From the NCBI GenBank assembly GCA_024275095.1, contig JAJRZV010000103.1, positions 1 to 16,411 of the forward strand: a stretch of DNA of 16,411 bases. The letters are read 5' to 3'. This document shows positions 1 to 7,409 of the stretch, in pieces (position 1 is the stretch's first letter; each line of letters begins with the position of its first letter). This DNA is from a bacterium (lineage in GTDB: Bacteria; JAJRZV01). The notes under the pieces are model-generated. The model was not told where the DNA came from, searched no databases, and was given only the letters and a program-made list of their open reading frames with translations. Made by a program: the position numbers and the translations under genes.

Positions 1-981
1 TACCGAGTCGCCTGGAGAGACACGTATACGCAGAAGTTGTTCTATATCGTCTGTTTTCAACTCCACAGTATTTTTGCCTGCTTTAAGAGTGAATTCTATT
101 TCATCTCCTGGTTCTATTCGTACTTTGTATTCTCCATTGATGAAGACCTTTGCTGAGTCAGTCATTGGATTGGATATGACAATGGAAGGTGATGAACCAA
201 AATCTCCCGGTTTTACGGTCCAGGTAATTTTTTCTCCTGACCGCAGCCGGAAGGAACGTTCGCGCTCGGTAATCCCATCTGAAAGTGATACATTTACAGA
301 ACCTACACCTGTGAGAATACTTTTGCGTTCTCCTGGATAAACAGCCCCTCTGTAGCGCCCGTTGACCATTATTTCGAGGGGCACATCAGATTGATTGTTG
401 ATTACGATGGTGCCGGCTCGTTTTTTTTCTCGAATGAATGGATTCCACTCTTGAAAGTCGCCGGCTCGAATGTATAAAACTGCTTTGGTATCACCGTGCG
501 AAGAGTGGGCTTCTACACGAACCCTACCGGGGGTTACTTTTATTTCCATAGTGTCGTAGGGCTCGAGCACGCCTCTGGGTTTTCCACTCACGTGAATTCT
601 TATGCGAAACGGATTGGGATTATTGATAAACAGGTATCCATATCTGGCCTTCCGGGTGTTCTTCATGATTTTTTTGAGGGTTTTGATAATGTCCGGAGGA
701 TACCTGAAATTCCACACGGCTTTGCGGCCGGGTTTTACGTGGAACGTCCGTTTGAATTCTTTACCGTAGCGGTCCTTGATTGTAACTTTTATCGTTCCTG
801 CTTTTACAGGGAAGCGACGTATCTTTTTGGGCAGGACAAAACCTCTCAGACGACCGTTGATATATACCCTTACAGTATGCTGTGTTCTGTTTTTTATGGA
901 GATAAAGGCTGTTCTGGCCCAGCCGGAGTCGGCCCATAAGAGGGATATTCCCACTATAATTATGAGTAATGTTCTCCTCAT
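1..981 (-). CDS. Secreted protein with four tandem PEGA-like repeats (3' end beyond window)
   Basis: Reading the minus strand from ATG at 981, the frame stays open for 327 codons to the window edge, so the C-terminus is missing. A strong Shine-Dalgarno (GGGAGGAG, about 986-992) precedes the start. Residues 1-22 look like a Sec signal peptide: MRR, a hydrophobic stretch, and likely cleavage after SGWA. The rest is four beta-rich repeats at roughly 24-91, 114-180, 189-257 and 266-327+. Each starts with a strand ending in N (SIKN, LFINN, IVINN, VISN), carries a core hairpin (VYINGRLRG 39-47, IHVSGKPRG 129-137, IMVNGRYRG 204-212, VFINGEYKV 279-287), then a Pro/Gly turn and a V/I-rich strand. The last three cores are exactly 75 residues apart; the first spacing is 90 because of a basic linker near 94-112. 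This resembles PEGA domains of surface proteins but lacks a clean P-x-G-A motif. Role unknown, probably periplasmic or surface structural or binding. The reading frame is secure; the family name is inference. Confidence 0.85.
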   Translation of the reverse strand, partial: MRRTLLIIIVGISLLWADSGWARTAFISIKNRTQHTVRVYINGRLRGFVLPKKIRRFPVKAGTIKVTIKDRYGKEFKRTFHVKPGRKAVWNFRYPPDIIKTLKKIMKNTRKARYGYLFINNPNPFRIRIHVSGKPRGVLEPYDTMEIKVTPGRVRVEAHSSHGDTKAVLYIRAGDFQEWNPFIREKKRAGTIVINNQSDVPLEIMVNGRYRGAVYPGERKSILTGVGSVNVSLSDGITERERSFRLRSGEKITWTVKPGDFGSSPSIVISNPMTDSAKVFINGEYKVRIEPGDEIEFTLKAGKNTVELKTDDIEQLLRIRVSPGDSV

Positions 982-1018
982 GCTCTCCTCCCGTAATTCG
1001 AGTACATGTTAAAACTTT

Positions 1019-1029
1019 ATCATATAATA
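1019..1029 (-). promoter_or_regulatory. Possible -10 region for the leftward PEGA-like gene
   Basis: On the minus strand the AT-rich stretch holds TATGAT (1019-1024) overlapping TATTAT (1024-1029), about 38-48 nt before the ATG at 981. No acceptable -35 box lies 17 nt upstream: the hexamer there reads TCGCCT. If this is the promoter, it would need an activator. The direct repeats at 1031-1060 occupy just the right place for one. Weak call based only on position and composition. Confidence 0.3.
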
Positions 1030-1030
1030 A

Positions 1031-1060
1031 ACGATTGGTTGAGGCGAATTTACGATTGGT
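1031..1060. repeat. Exact 9-bp direct repeat with 21-bp spacing, candidate regulator site
   Basis: ACGATTGGT occurs at 1031-1039 and again, identically, at 1052-1060, 21 bp apart and therefore on the same face of the DNA helix (two turns). It lies between the divergent genes, immediately upstream of the candidate leftward -10 region and well upstream of the rightward promoter. Two same-face direct half-sites are typical of response-regulator or other tandem-binding activators. The repeat is seen directly; its function is inference. Confidence 0.5.
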
Positions 1061-1110
1061 GTCAGGATGGAAATATTGTTCTGTCTATTGAATGCTGTGT
1101 TTTGACACCA
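1057..1110. promoter_or_regulatory. Inverted repeat TGGTGTCA / TGACACCA, second arm on the -35 box
   Basis: TGGTGTCA at 1057-1064 is the exact reverse complement of TGACACCA at 1103-1110. The second arm contains five of the six bases of the rightward -35 hexamer (1102-1107). A protein binding both arms, which are 46 bp apart, could repress the rightward promoter. The left arm also shares TGGT with the second copy of the direct repeat, so the two elements may compete or cooperate. An 8-bp match across about 190 bp of intergenic DNA can arise by chance, so confidence is modest. Confidence 0.35.
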
Positions 1111-1130
1111 TCGCCTGCAGAATGTACTAT
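1102..1130 (+). promoter_or_regulatory. Sigma70-type promoter of the long operon
   Basis: A perfect -35 hexamer TTGACA (1102-1107) is followed after a 17-bp spacer by TACTAT (1125-1130), which matches the -10 consensus at four of six positions including the first two and last two bases. Transcription would start near 1137, giving a leader of about 33 nt before the ATG at 1170 and its Shine-Dalgarno AGGAGG (1158-1163). This is the only convincing promoter upstream of the sixteen-gene run. Confidence 0.65.
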
Positions 1131-1169
1131 TAAATCTCAGCTTTCGGTAGATTTTCCAGGAGGTTTGAC

Positions 1170-1961
1170 ATGGGTACAGAAAAGCATGTAATAGAGAGGA
1201 ATGAAGAGCCCATTTACATTATTTCTATTAACCGGCCAGAGCGCAGAAATGCTCTTAACTGGATTACCATTACCCAGCTTTATGAAGCAATAGAGAGAGC
1301 AGAAAGAAATGAAAACATCAGATGTGTTGTTCTCACGGGAGAGGGAGGTGCATTCTGTGCAGGTCTCGACTTGAAAACGGGCCCGGGTGCAGATGGTGGT
1401 CCTGCTGATCCTGCAGACCGAATTAGATCAGGCTTTCACAAGGCCATACGTCGAATTTCAAAATCTTCGAAAATCTATATCGCAGCCATTTCGGGTGCAG
1501 CAGCAGGATTCGGTCTCGACCTCGCCCTGGCCTGTGATTTACGTTATGCGGTGTCAGATGCCGTTTTCGCAGAGAATTTTATTGAGCGCGGACTTGTACC
1601 CGACGGAGGAGGTACGTACCACCTTCCCCGGATTATAGGATTGAGCAAAGCCCTGGAACTCGCTCTCACAGGCCGACGGTTTGGCGCTGAAGAAGCCCTG
1701 TCCATGAACCTGGTAAACGGTGTGTTTGACAGAGACGATTTTATGGCCGAGGTAATGAGAATTGCTGAAAAGATTGCAAAAGCGGCTCCTATTCCTGCGA
1801 GACTTATAAAGAAAATGATGCGAAAATCGTTTGAGTCTTCTTTTGATGATGCTCTGGAAAGAGAAGTTAAATCCCAGATCAAGTGTGTATTTTCTGAAGA
1901 TTTTATCGAAGGTGTCAGAGCATTTCTTGAAAAGAGAGAACCGCAATTTAAGGGTCGTTGA
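1170..1961 (+). CDS. Enoyl-CoA hydratase/isomerase (crotonase) family protein
   Basis: A 263-residue, full-length crotonase-fold protein. The start is set by AGGAGG six nt upstream. Family signatures: NRPERRNALN (21-30), the first oxyanion-hole segment around GAFCAGLDL (60-68), the second around SGAAAGFGLDLALACD (108-123), then GLVPDGGGTYHLPR (141-154). The residue matching Glu144 of mitochondrial enoyl-CoA hydratase is Asp117. By my alignment, the position of its second catalytic Glu (164) is not acidic. The PDGGG segment carries Asp145, the pattern found in PaaG-type enoyl-CoA isomerases. It may therefore be an isomerase or a hydratase with an altered acid/base rather than a classical beta-oxidation hydratase. 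No other beta-oxidation gene is nearby. It is the first gene of the operon and its stop directly abuts the next start. Family assignment is firm; substrate unknown. Confidence 0.9.
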   Translation: MGTEKHVIERNEEPIYIISINRPERRNALNWITITQLYEAIERAERNENIRCVVLTGEGGAFCAGLDLKTGPGADGGPADPADRIRSGFHKAIRRISKSSKIYIAAISGAAAGFGLDLALACDLRYAVSDAVFAENFIERGLVPDGGGTYHLPRIIGLSKALELALTGRRFGAEEALSMNLVNGVFDRDDFMAEVMRIAEKIAKAAPIPARLIKKMMRKSFESSFDDALEREVKSQIKCVFSEDFIEGVRAFLEKREPQFKGR

Positions 1962-2912
1962 ATGCCCCCCGTAGCGCTTATTACAGGTGGAGCGGGATTC
2001 ATAGGCTCTTTTTTATGTGAGCGTTTCGTTGCTGAAGGCTACGAGGTTATCTGCGTCGATAATTTCATTACAGGTCGGGAAGAAAATTTAACTTCCCTGG
2101 CAGACGAGCCACGTTTTCATCTGGAAAGAAGAGATGTATGCGATGGGATACACGTCCATGGGGATGTGGACATAGTGCTTCATCTTGCCTCACCTGCCAG
2201 TCCCAAGGACTATTTAAAGTACCCTGTGGAAACAATGAAGGTAGGCTCTTACGGGACGTTGAATGCTCTTGATATCGCACGCGATAAAGGCGCTGTGTTT
2301 CTTCTGGCATCCACTTCGGAAGTCTACGGTGATCCGACAATGACGCCTCAGCCAGAGAGTTACAATGGAAATGTTAATCCAGTGGGTCCAAGAGCTGTAT
2401 ACGACGAAGCGAAACGTTTTGGTGAAGCAATATCCAGCGCTTACCATCGTTATTTTAATGTGAGTGTAAGGATCGCGCGAATATTTAATACCTACGGACC
2501 GCGTATGAGACCGGACGATGGTCGGGTAATCCCAGCATTTATAACTGCTTGCCTCAAAAATCGACCATTGCCGGTGTTTGGAGATGGACGGCAGACAAGA
2601 AGTTTCTGTTATGTAGAAGATATGGTAGAAGCTTTATGGCGTCTTGCCACTTGCAATGAGAACTTTTGTGTTGTTAATCTGGGTAATCCTGAGGAGATGC
2701 CCGTGTTGGAACTGGCTCAGGTTGTCCAGGATGTATGCGGGGTATATCCGGGTGTAGAGTTTAAGCCCCTTCCCAAAGATGACCCCAAGCGTAGATGCCC
2801 GGATATCACTCAAGCCACCCGCTTGCTGAAATGGCGCCCCCGTGTTAGCATTAAAGAGGGCCTGAAGCCGACGGTTTCGTTTTTCCAGCGGAAAATAGAG
2901 CAACAAAGTTGA
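1962..2912 (+). CDS. NAD-dependent sugar-nucleotide epimerase family, UDP-glucuronate decarboxylase-like
   Basis: An extended short-chain dehydrogenase of 316 residues. The Rossmann motif GGAGFIGS is at 9-16 and the acidic residue binding the NAD ribose is Asp33 (CVDNF). The catalytic set is STSEVYGD (117-124) with Y147-xxx-K151. The string HLASPASPKDY (74-84), KVGSYGT (93-99), GNVNPVG (136-142), NTYGPRMRPDDGRV (176-189) and FGDGRQTRSF (206-215) is highly characteristic of UDP-xylose synthases. These oxidise and decarboxylate UDP-glucuronate to UDP-xylose. A dTDP-glucose dehydratase-like relative is less likely. The ATG immediately follows the upstream stop, with AAGGG about seven nt before it. 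No glycosyltransferase or UDP-glucose dehydrogenase gene lies in the window, so the use of the product cannot be deduced. Confidence 0.85.
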   Translation: MPPVALITGGAGFIGSFLCERFVAEGYEVICVDNFITGREENLTSLADEPRFHLERRDVCDGIHVHGDVDIVLHLASPASPKDYLKYPVETMKVGSYGTLNALDIARDKGAVFLLASTSEVYGDPTMTPQPESYNGNVNPVGPRAVYDEAKRFGEAISSAYHRYFNVSVRIARIFNTYGPRMRPDDGRVIPAFITACLKNRPLPVFGDGRQTRSFCYVEDMVEALWRLATCNENFCVVNLGNPEEMPVLELAQVVQDVCGVYPGVEFKPLPKDDPKRRCPDITQATRLLKWRPRVSIKEGLKPTVSFFQRKIEQQS

Positions 2913-2920
2913 ACATATAC

Positions 2921-2925
2921 GGAGG
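2921..2925 (+). promoter_or_regulatory. Shine-Dalgarno fixing the GTG start of the GNAT gene
   Basis: GGAGG at 2921-2925 (extended GGAGGTGA) lies seven nt before GTG at 2933. The longer reading from TTG at 2909 would place this site inside the coding region and has no ribosome-binding site of its own. Confidence 0.75.
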
Positions 2926-2932
2926 TGAGAAG

Positions 2933-3538
2933 GTGGATGTTTTAAAAGAATTTCCCAAGGAGTTAACTTTGAAGGATGGCCGTCCCGTAGTTCTCAGACC
3001 CATGGAAGCCAACGATAGAGAAGTTTTGCTCCAGTTTTTCAGAGAGTTGCCCGAAGGTGACCGCCGCTATTTGCGTGATGATGTGGCCAAGGAGGAGACA
3101 ATAGATAAATGGATCAGCAATCTCAATTACCGAAAGGTTTTGCCTCTCCTCGCTCTTTACGAAAATAAAGTGGTGGCCGATGGCACACTACACCGAAGCG
3201 AGTATGCGTGGGACAGTCATGTGGGAGAAATCAGAATCGTCGTACACCCTTCGTTTCGTCGTTCGGGTCTGGGTTCTGCCATCGCACGGGAGCTGTTTCA
3301 AATAGCGTTAAAAGAAGGATTGGATAAGATCATCGCCCGTATGATGGCAGATGACGAAGGAGCTGTGAAGGTGTTTGAAAAACTGGGATTTAAAAAAGAA
3401 GCTGTGTTGAAGGAGCATGTGAAAGACCGCAGAGGTGTTAAGCATGATCTTCTTATAATGAGTAATAATGTATCGAAACTTCTTGAACGCTTGAAACATC
3501 TTGAGGAAGATACAGTCAGGGCTCAGGACGGTATTTGA
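2933..3538 (+). CDS. GNAT-family N-acetyltransferase
   Basis: 201 residues from the GTG at 2933. The acetyl-CoA-binding motif A is VGEIRIVVHPSFRRSGLGSA (97-116), with the R-R-x-G-L-G pyrophosphate loop at 109-114. Motif B follows as A-V-K-V-F-E-K-L-G-F (144-153). The N-terminal LKDGRPVVLRPMEANDRE pattern is common in single-domain GNATs. The acceptor, a small-molecule amine or a protein amino group, cannot be told from sequence. The C-terminus beyond about 180 is a short charged helix. The last 38 nt overlap the start of the following lipoprotein gene, so the two are probably translationally coupled. Fold certain, substrate unknown. Confidence 0.85.
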   Translation: MDVLKEFPKELTLKDGRPVVLRPMEANDREVLLQFFRELPEGDRRYLRDDVAKEETIDKWISNLNYRKVLPLLALYENKVVADGTLHRSEYAWDSHVGEIRIVVHPSFRRSGLGSAIARELFQIALKEGLDKIIARMMADDEGAVKVFEKLGFKKEAVLKEHVKDRRGVKHDLLIMSNNVSKLLERLKHLEEDTVRAQDGI

Positions 3539-5444
3539 GGCTTATTTTATTTTCGGCCTCCTGATAGCAGCATTAATGCTGGGGGGAGTGGGTTGCGCTC
3601 CGTCCGTCTACGTGGTGCGTAATGGTGAAAAGCTTGAATATGAAGAAGCGGCTGCCAGGGCACTAAATGAAGCACTGGATGTTTACAAAACAACGAAAGA
3701 TTTGAAAAAGACTGTCAGGGCACTTAACCGGGTTTGTAAGGACTTCCCTGCTTCTTCTCATTGTCCTGAGGCTTTGATTAAACAGATTGTTCTTCTTGCA
3801 GAACACAAGTGGTGGAGGTGGGTGGAGAACAGAGCTTCGTATTTCCTGGAATACTACGGCGAAAGTGAGCAGACTCCGCTGGTAAAGTACTGGCTTCTGC
3901 AGTCATATCTTCATCAAGGTAGAATGATAAAAGCCCGAGAAATCGCGTTGAGGATACCCTTGAACAGACTTCCGGAAGATGCGGCAGCACATCTAAAATT
4001 TCTTCGTGCAGAAATTTTTTTTCAAAGTGGCCACTGGGATGCGCTGTTCAAAGAATGTATTTCTATTTTAAAGAAGGAGAGCCCCTTTAAAGAGGGTTGT
4101 CAGGTTCTCATTGACAAAGCACTTTCCATTTTTCCCCCTGACGAGGTATTGAGATATCAGCGGATATTGCAGAGCATACCCTCCCTCGTGAACAAGCTGA
4201 TAGATATAGCTGATTCATATGCTTCACAAGGAGATGTGAGTAGAGCTTTGAAAATCCTTAGAAGGATAAACGTAACCGGAAAACCCGTATTAAAGAAAAA
4301 GCTTGAAACCCGGATAAGAGAGCTGGAAGTTGCCTCCGGGAATGCTTCAGGGAAAATTTTAGGAATGCTTTTGCCCTTAACCGGGGGCATGAGATCGTGG
4401 GGCGAACGTGTGCTCAAGGGGTTTCTGTTTGCTTATGCGGGAATAAATCTTTCCAGTGATGTCAAGGTTGTTGTAGAAGATGTGGGCACAACCACTGTTT
4501 CAGCAGTGAATGCTTTTTATTCCCTGATGAAAGAGGACAAACCATCTCTGATTATAGGTCCTGTTTCTGCCGTTGGAGCAAGCGCACTGTTGAGACACTC
4601 TCTTGTGTTTCGCATTCCCATTGTTAATATTACGCAGGTTGAAGGAATTGCCGCAGCAAGCCCCTATGCGTTTCGTTTATATCTAAGTCCCCGGGCGATG
4701 GTAGATGCCCTTGTGAGGTATTCGATAAATCAACTACACTTGCAGCGGTTTGGTATATTTTTTCCGCGTGATGGTTACGGATATTTCATGATGAATATTT
4801 TCTGGGATACTGTGGTTGAACACGGTGGCAAGGTTACCATGGCTAAAAGCTACGACCCTGCACACACTGACGTGCTTGCAGATGTTAAATTGATGGTGGG
4901 TACCTATTATATGGACGTGTTTAAAAAAGAGGCCGAAGAAAAAGGAGAAACACTGCCACCGGACTTTCAACCGCAACCGCAGGTGAACTTTGATGCCCTG
5001 TTTGTTCCTGACGTGGCTTCAAAAAGTGCCTTCATTGCTCGTCAGCTTGCGTATGCAGATGTGCTCGGTGTTCAGTTGCTGGGGACGAACCTGTGGAATA
5101 GCCAGAGACTTATTGAACTTGGTGAGAATTTTGTAGAGGGTGCAATTTTTGCGGATGGATTCTTTGCCGATTCTCCTTTGCCTGACGTAAAGAATTTTGT
5201 TGACGACTTCTACAGTGAGTATGGAGAGAAACCTGACGCTTCTATAGTATACGTGTACACGTTTGCCCGCTCCGTTCTCAAGTTCATGGATGAAGGCGAG
5301 CGGGATGGCGAAACCATGAGAAGGTATCTTCTTTCTACAGCATTTGTTGGACCTGCAGGGACTCTTTCCTTTGACGAAAAAGGTGAACTTGTACATCCTG
5401 TGTACATTATTGCCGTTGAGGGCGGCCGTTTTGTGGGCAAGTAA
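3501..5444 (+). CDS. LpoA-like lipoprotein: helical repeat domain plus periplasmic-binding domain
   Basis: 647 residues from TTG at 3501, the only usual start codon between an in-frame stop at 3492 and the hydrophobic segment. Residues 1-32 form a lipoprotein signal (basic N-region, FIFGLLIAALML core, lipobox GVG-Cys32); Gly at -3 is slightly unusual. Residues about 45-280 are alpha-helical with TPR/YfiO-like features (ALNRVCKDFPASSHCPEALI 74-93; DSYASQGDVSRALKILR 238-254). From about 285 (ILGMLLPLTGG) onward it resembles type I periplasmic-binding domains of ABC amino-acid receptors (SLIIGPVSAVGASAL; RFGIFFPRDGYG). This TPR plus type I binding fold order is that of LpoA, the outer-membrane lipoprotein that activates penicillin-binding protein 1A. 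A solute sensor is the alternative. No permease or ATPase gene is next to it, which argues against transport. No Shine-Dalgarno is visible; coupling to the overlapping GNAT gene is likely. Confidence 0.8.
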   Translation: MRKIQSGLRTVFEAYFIFGLLIAALMLGGVGCAPSVYVVRNGEKLEYEEAAARALNEALDVYKTTKDLKKTVRALNRVCKDFPASSHCPEALIKQIVLLAEHKWWRWVENRASYFLEYYGESEQTPLVKYWLLQSYLHQGRMIKAREIALRIPLNRLPEDAAAHLKFLRAEIFFQSGHWDALFKECISILKKESPFKEGCQVLIDKALSIFPPDEVLRYQRILQSIPSLVNKLIDIADSYASQGDVSRALKILRRINVTGKPVLKKKLETRIRELEVASGNASGKILGMLLPLTGGMRSWGERVLKGFLFAYAGINLSSDVKVVVEDVGTTTVSAVNAFYSLMKEDKPSLIIGPVSAVGASALLRHSLVFRIPIVNITQVEGIAAASPYAFRLYLSPRAMVDALVRYSINQLHLQRFGIFFPRDGYGYFMMNIFWDTVVEHGGKVTMAKSYDPAHTDVLADVKLMVGTYYMDVFKKEAEEKGETLPPDFQPQPQVNFDALFVPDVASKSAFIARQLAYADVLGVQLLGTNLWNSQRLIELGENFVEGAIFADGFFADSPLPDVKNFVDDFYSEYGEKPDASIVYVYTFARSVLKFMDEGERDGETMRRYLLSTAFVGPAGTLSFDEKGELVHPVYIIAVEGGRFVGK

Positions 5445-5445
5445 A

Positions 5446-6546
5446 ATGGAAAGAGGGTATAAAAGGCACCTTCAGGCGATAGAAATTTACAAACCGGGGA
5501 AACCTCTGGATGAGGTGCGTCGAGAGTACGGTCTTGACCGCATTGTCAAGCTTGCCAGCAATGAAAATCCTTTCGGTCCTTCTCCTCTGGCGGTAGAAGC
5601 CATGCGCAAAGCTGCCACGCAGGTGCACATGTATCCAGACGGTCCATGTACCCAGCTGCGGAGTGCACTTGCGGAAAAGCTGAAACTTCCGGAAGAATGG
5701 TTCATTTTTACCAATGGGTCCAACGAACTGATCGAACTTTTATGTGGTGCATATCTCAGGCGTGGTGAAAAAGCGATTTTACCTCATCCGACTTTCAGTG
5801 TTTATTACAATGCGGTGACAGCGCAGGAAGGTGAAAAAGTAATTGTTCCACTTTGTGAAGATTTTTCCTTTGATGTAAAGGCTATTGTCGACTCGATAGA
5901 TAGCAATACCCGCATTGTATTTATCTCTAATCCGAACAATCCCACTGGAACATACATGAATACAGAGGGAATAAAAGCTATTCTTTCCAAACTACCGGAC
6001 GAGGGCCTTGTTTTCATGGACGAAGCTTATGCGGAGTTTGTTGAGGCTTCTGACTATCCCTCGGGATCAGAGCTTCTCAAGAATGATCATAGAATTGTTG
6101 TATCTCGAACTTTTTCCAAGGCTTATGGGCTTGCAGGCTTGCGGATCGGATACGGTATTGCACGTCCGGAGGTAATAGAAGGACTTGAGCGACTGAGGCA
6201 GCCGTTTAACGTGAACGCCATGGCTCAAGCGGCAGCTCTTGCAGCGCTTCGAGATGAAGAACATTTGAAAAAAACCGTTGAAAATAACCGAACTGAAAAG
6301 ATAAGGCTTGTAAAAGCGCTTGAAGGTTTAGGACTCCGTCCTGTTGCGTCACAGGCAAATTTTATTCTTGTTGATACTGGATATTCAGGAGAAGAAATTT
6401 TTGCATTGCTTTTGCAGAAGGGGGTGATTGTGCGGTATTTGGGTCCTGAGCTTCCAACACACATACGTGTAACAATAGGGACTCCTGAAGAGAACGATTT
6501 TTTTCTTTCAGCACTTCGTAGTGTTCTCGAGAGTATGGGTACATGA
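5446..6546 (+). CDS. hisC: Histidinol-phosphate aminotransferase family (aromatic/histidinol-P)
   Basis: 366 residues from ATG at 5446, one base after the previous stop. A longer in-frame reading would extend back into the lipoprotein gene and adds nothing family-like. This is a fold-type I PLP aminotransferase of the HisC group: LASNENPFGPSP (37-48), YPDG (63-66), SNPNNPTGT (161-169), MDEAYAEF (191-198), and the PLP Schiff-base lysine K225 in SRTFSKAYGLAGLRIGYG. It transfers an amino group from glutamate to imidazole-acetol phosphate. HisC-type enzymes in several bacteria also act on phenylpyruvate and 4-hydroxyphenylpyruvate. No other his gene is in the window, while tyrA and aroA follow directly. 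An aromatic aminotransferase role, alone or as well, is therefore plausible. Start codon of tyrA overlaps its stop. Confidence 0.9.
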   Translation: MERGYKRHLQAIEIYKPGKPLDEVRREYGLDRIVKLASNENPFGPSPLAVEAMRKAATQVHMYPDGPCTQLRSALAEKLKLPEEWFIFTNGSNELIELLCGAYLRRGEKAILPHPTFSVYYNAVTAQEGEKVIVPLCEDFSFDVKAIVDSIDSNTRIVFISNPNNPTGTYMNTEGIKAILSKLPDEGLVFMDEAYAEFVEASDYPSGSELLKNDHRIVVSRTFSKAYGLAGLRIGYGIARPEVIEGLERLRQPFNVNAMAQAAALAALRDEEHLKKTVENNRTEKIRLVKALEGLGLRPVASQANFILVDTGYSGEEIFALLLQKGVIVRYLGPELPTHIRVTIGTPEENDFFLSALRSVLESMGT

Positions 6547-7409
6547 TGTTCCAGCGCGTGGCCATTATAGGAGTAGGACTGATTGGAGGTTCCTTGGGAG
6601 GAGCCATTAAGGAAAGAAAGCTCGCTGAAAGCGTAGTCGGTTGTGGTAGAACCGCGGCCAACCTGGAGACAGCGGTTCAAAGAGGATTGATAGATACTTA
6701 TACCACATATTACTCTGAAGCTGTAAAAGACGCTGATCTTGTGGTACTGGCAACCCCTGTAACATATTACCCTCACGTGGTGAAAGAAATGCAGACATTT
6801 TTAAAGCAAGGAACTATTGTTACAGATGTAGGCAGCGTTAAGTCCCGGGTTATAAAGGAAGTCGTGCCTCTTTTGCCTGATGATGTGGACTTTGTACCTG
6901 CCCACCCAGTGGCGGGAACGGAAAAATCGGGAGCGGCTCACGCATTCAGCACTCTTTTCGAAGGCAGAAAATGCGTTATTACACCGTGTGAGAAAACTCG
7001 TGACGGCCTCGAGAAGGTAAAGGCGCTTTGGGAAGCTGTGGGTATGAGCGTGGAGATTATGAGTCCTGAAGTTCACGATGAGGTGATGGCATTTGTCAGC
7101 CACCTGCCTCATATGGCAGCGTACGCACTTGTAGATTGCGTTGGTTCCTTGGATTCGGATGCAAAACCTCTTCTCCGATTTTCGGCCGGAGGATTTCGAG
7201 ATTTTACAAGAGTGGCTTCCAGTCCAGAAGAGATGTGGAGTGATATATGCTTGTGGAATGCGGAACGTATCGTCCAGGCCATTGATGTATTTTCTCGGCA
7301 CTTGGGCCGTTTGCGGGAGTTGGTCCAGAATAGTGACAGAGAGGGACTGCTTGATTTCTTCCGCAATGCACGACTTGTACGCGAAGAGGTGCTGAAAAAG
7401 AATGGCTGA
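6543..7409 (+). CDS. tyrA: Prephenate dehydrogenase
   Basis: 288 residues. It converts prephenate to 4-hydroxyphenylpyruvate with NAD(P), the committed step to tyrosine. The dinucleotide-binding loop is GVGLIGGS (10-17). TDVGSVK (94-100), PAHPVAGTEKSG (119-130, conserved His121) and VSHLPH (185-190, conserved His187) are the classic TyrA signatures. There is no fused chorismate mutase and no C-terminal ACT domain, so feedback inhibition by tyrosine through an ACT domain is not expected. Two tandem ATGs lie at 6543 and 6546; the first overlaps the hisC stop as ATGA, indicating translational coupling. The next gene, aroA, starts 8 nt before this stop. Confidence 0.95.
   Translation: MMFQRVAIIGVGLIGGSLGGAIKERKLAESVVGCGRTAANLETAVQRGLIDTYTTYYSEAVKDADLVVLATPVTYYPHVVKEMQTFLKQGTIVTDVGSVKSRVIKEVVPLLPDDVDFVPAHPVAGTEKSGAAHAFSTLFEGRKCVITPCEKTRDGLEKVKALWEAVGMSVEIMSPEVHDEVMAFVSHLPHMAAYALVDCVGSLDSDAKPLLRFSAGGFRDFTRVASSPEEMWSDICLWNAERIVQAIDVFSRHLGRLRELVQNSDREGLLDFFRNARLVREEVLKKNG

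Noticed and set aside
74-1012. Plus-strand reading frames of 78-147 codons in the left kilobase
   Set aside because: They lie antisense to the secreted repeat protein, whose frame has a strong Shine-Dalgarno, signal peptide and clear internal repeats. The plus frames show none of these.
1006-1191. 61-codon plus-strand frame across the divergent control region
   Set aside because: No ribosome-binding site, overlaps a good promoter and the start of the crotonase gene in another frame.
5344-5445. 34-codon N-terminal extension of hisC
   Set aside because: It overlaps the lipoprotein gene and has no resemblance to the HisC N-terminus; ATG 5446 directly after the stop is better.
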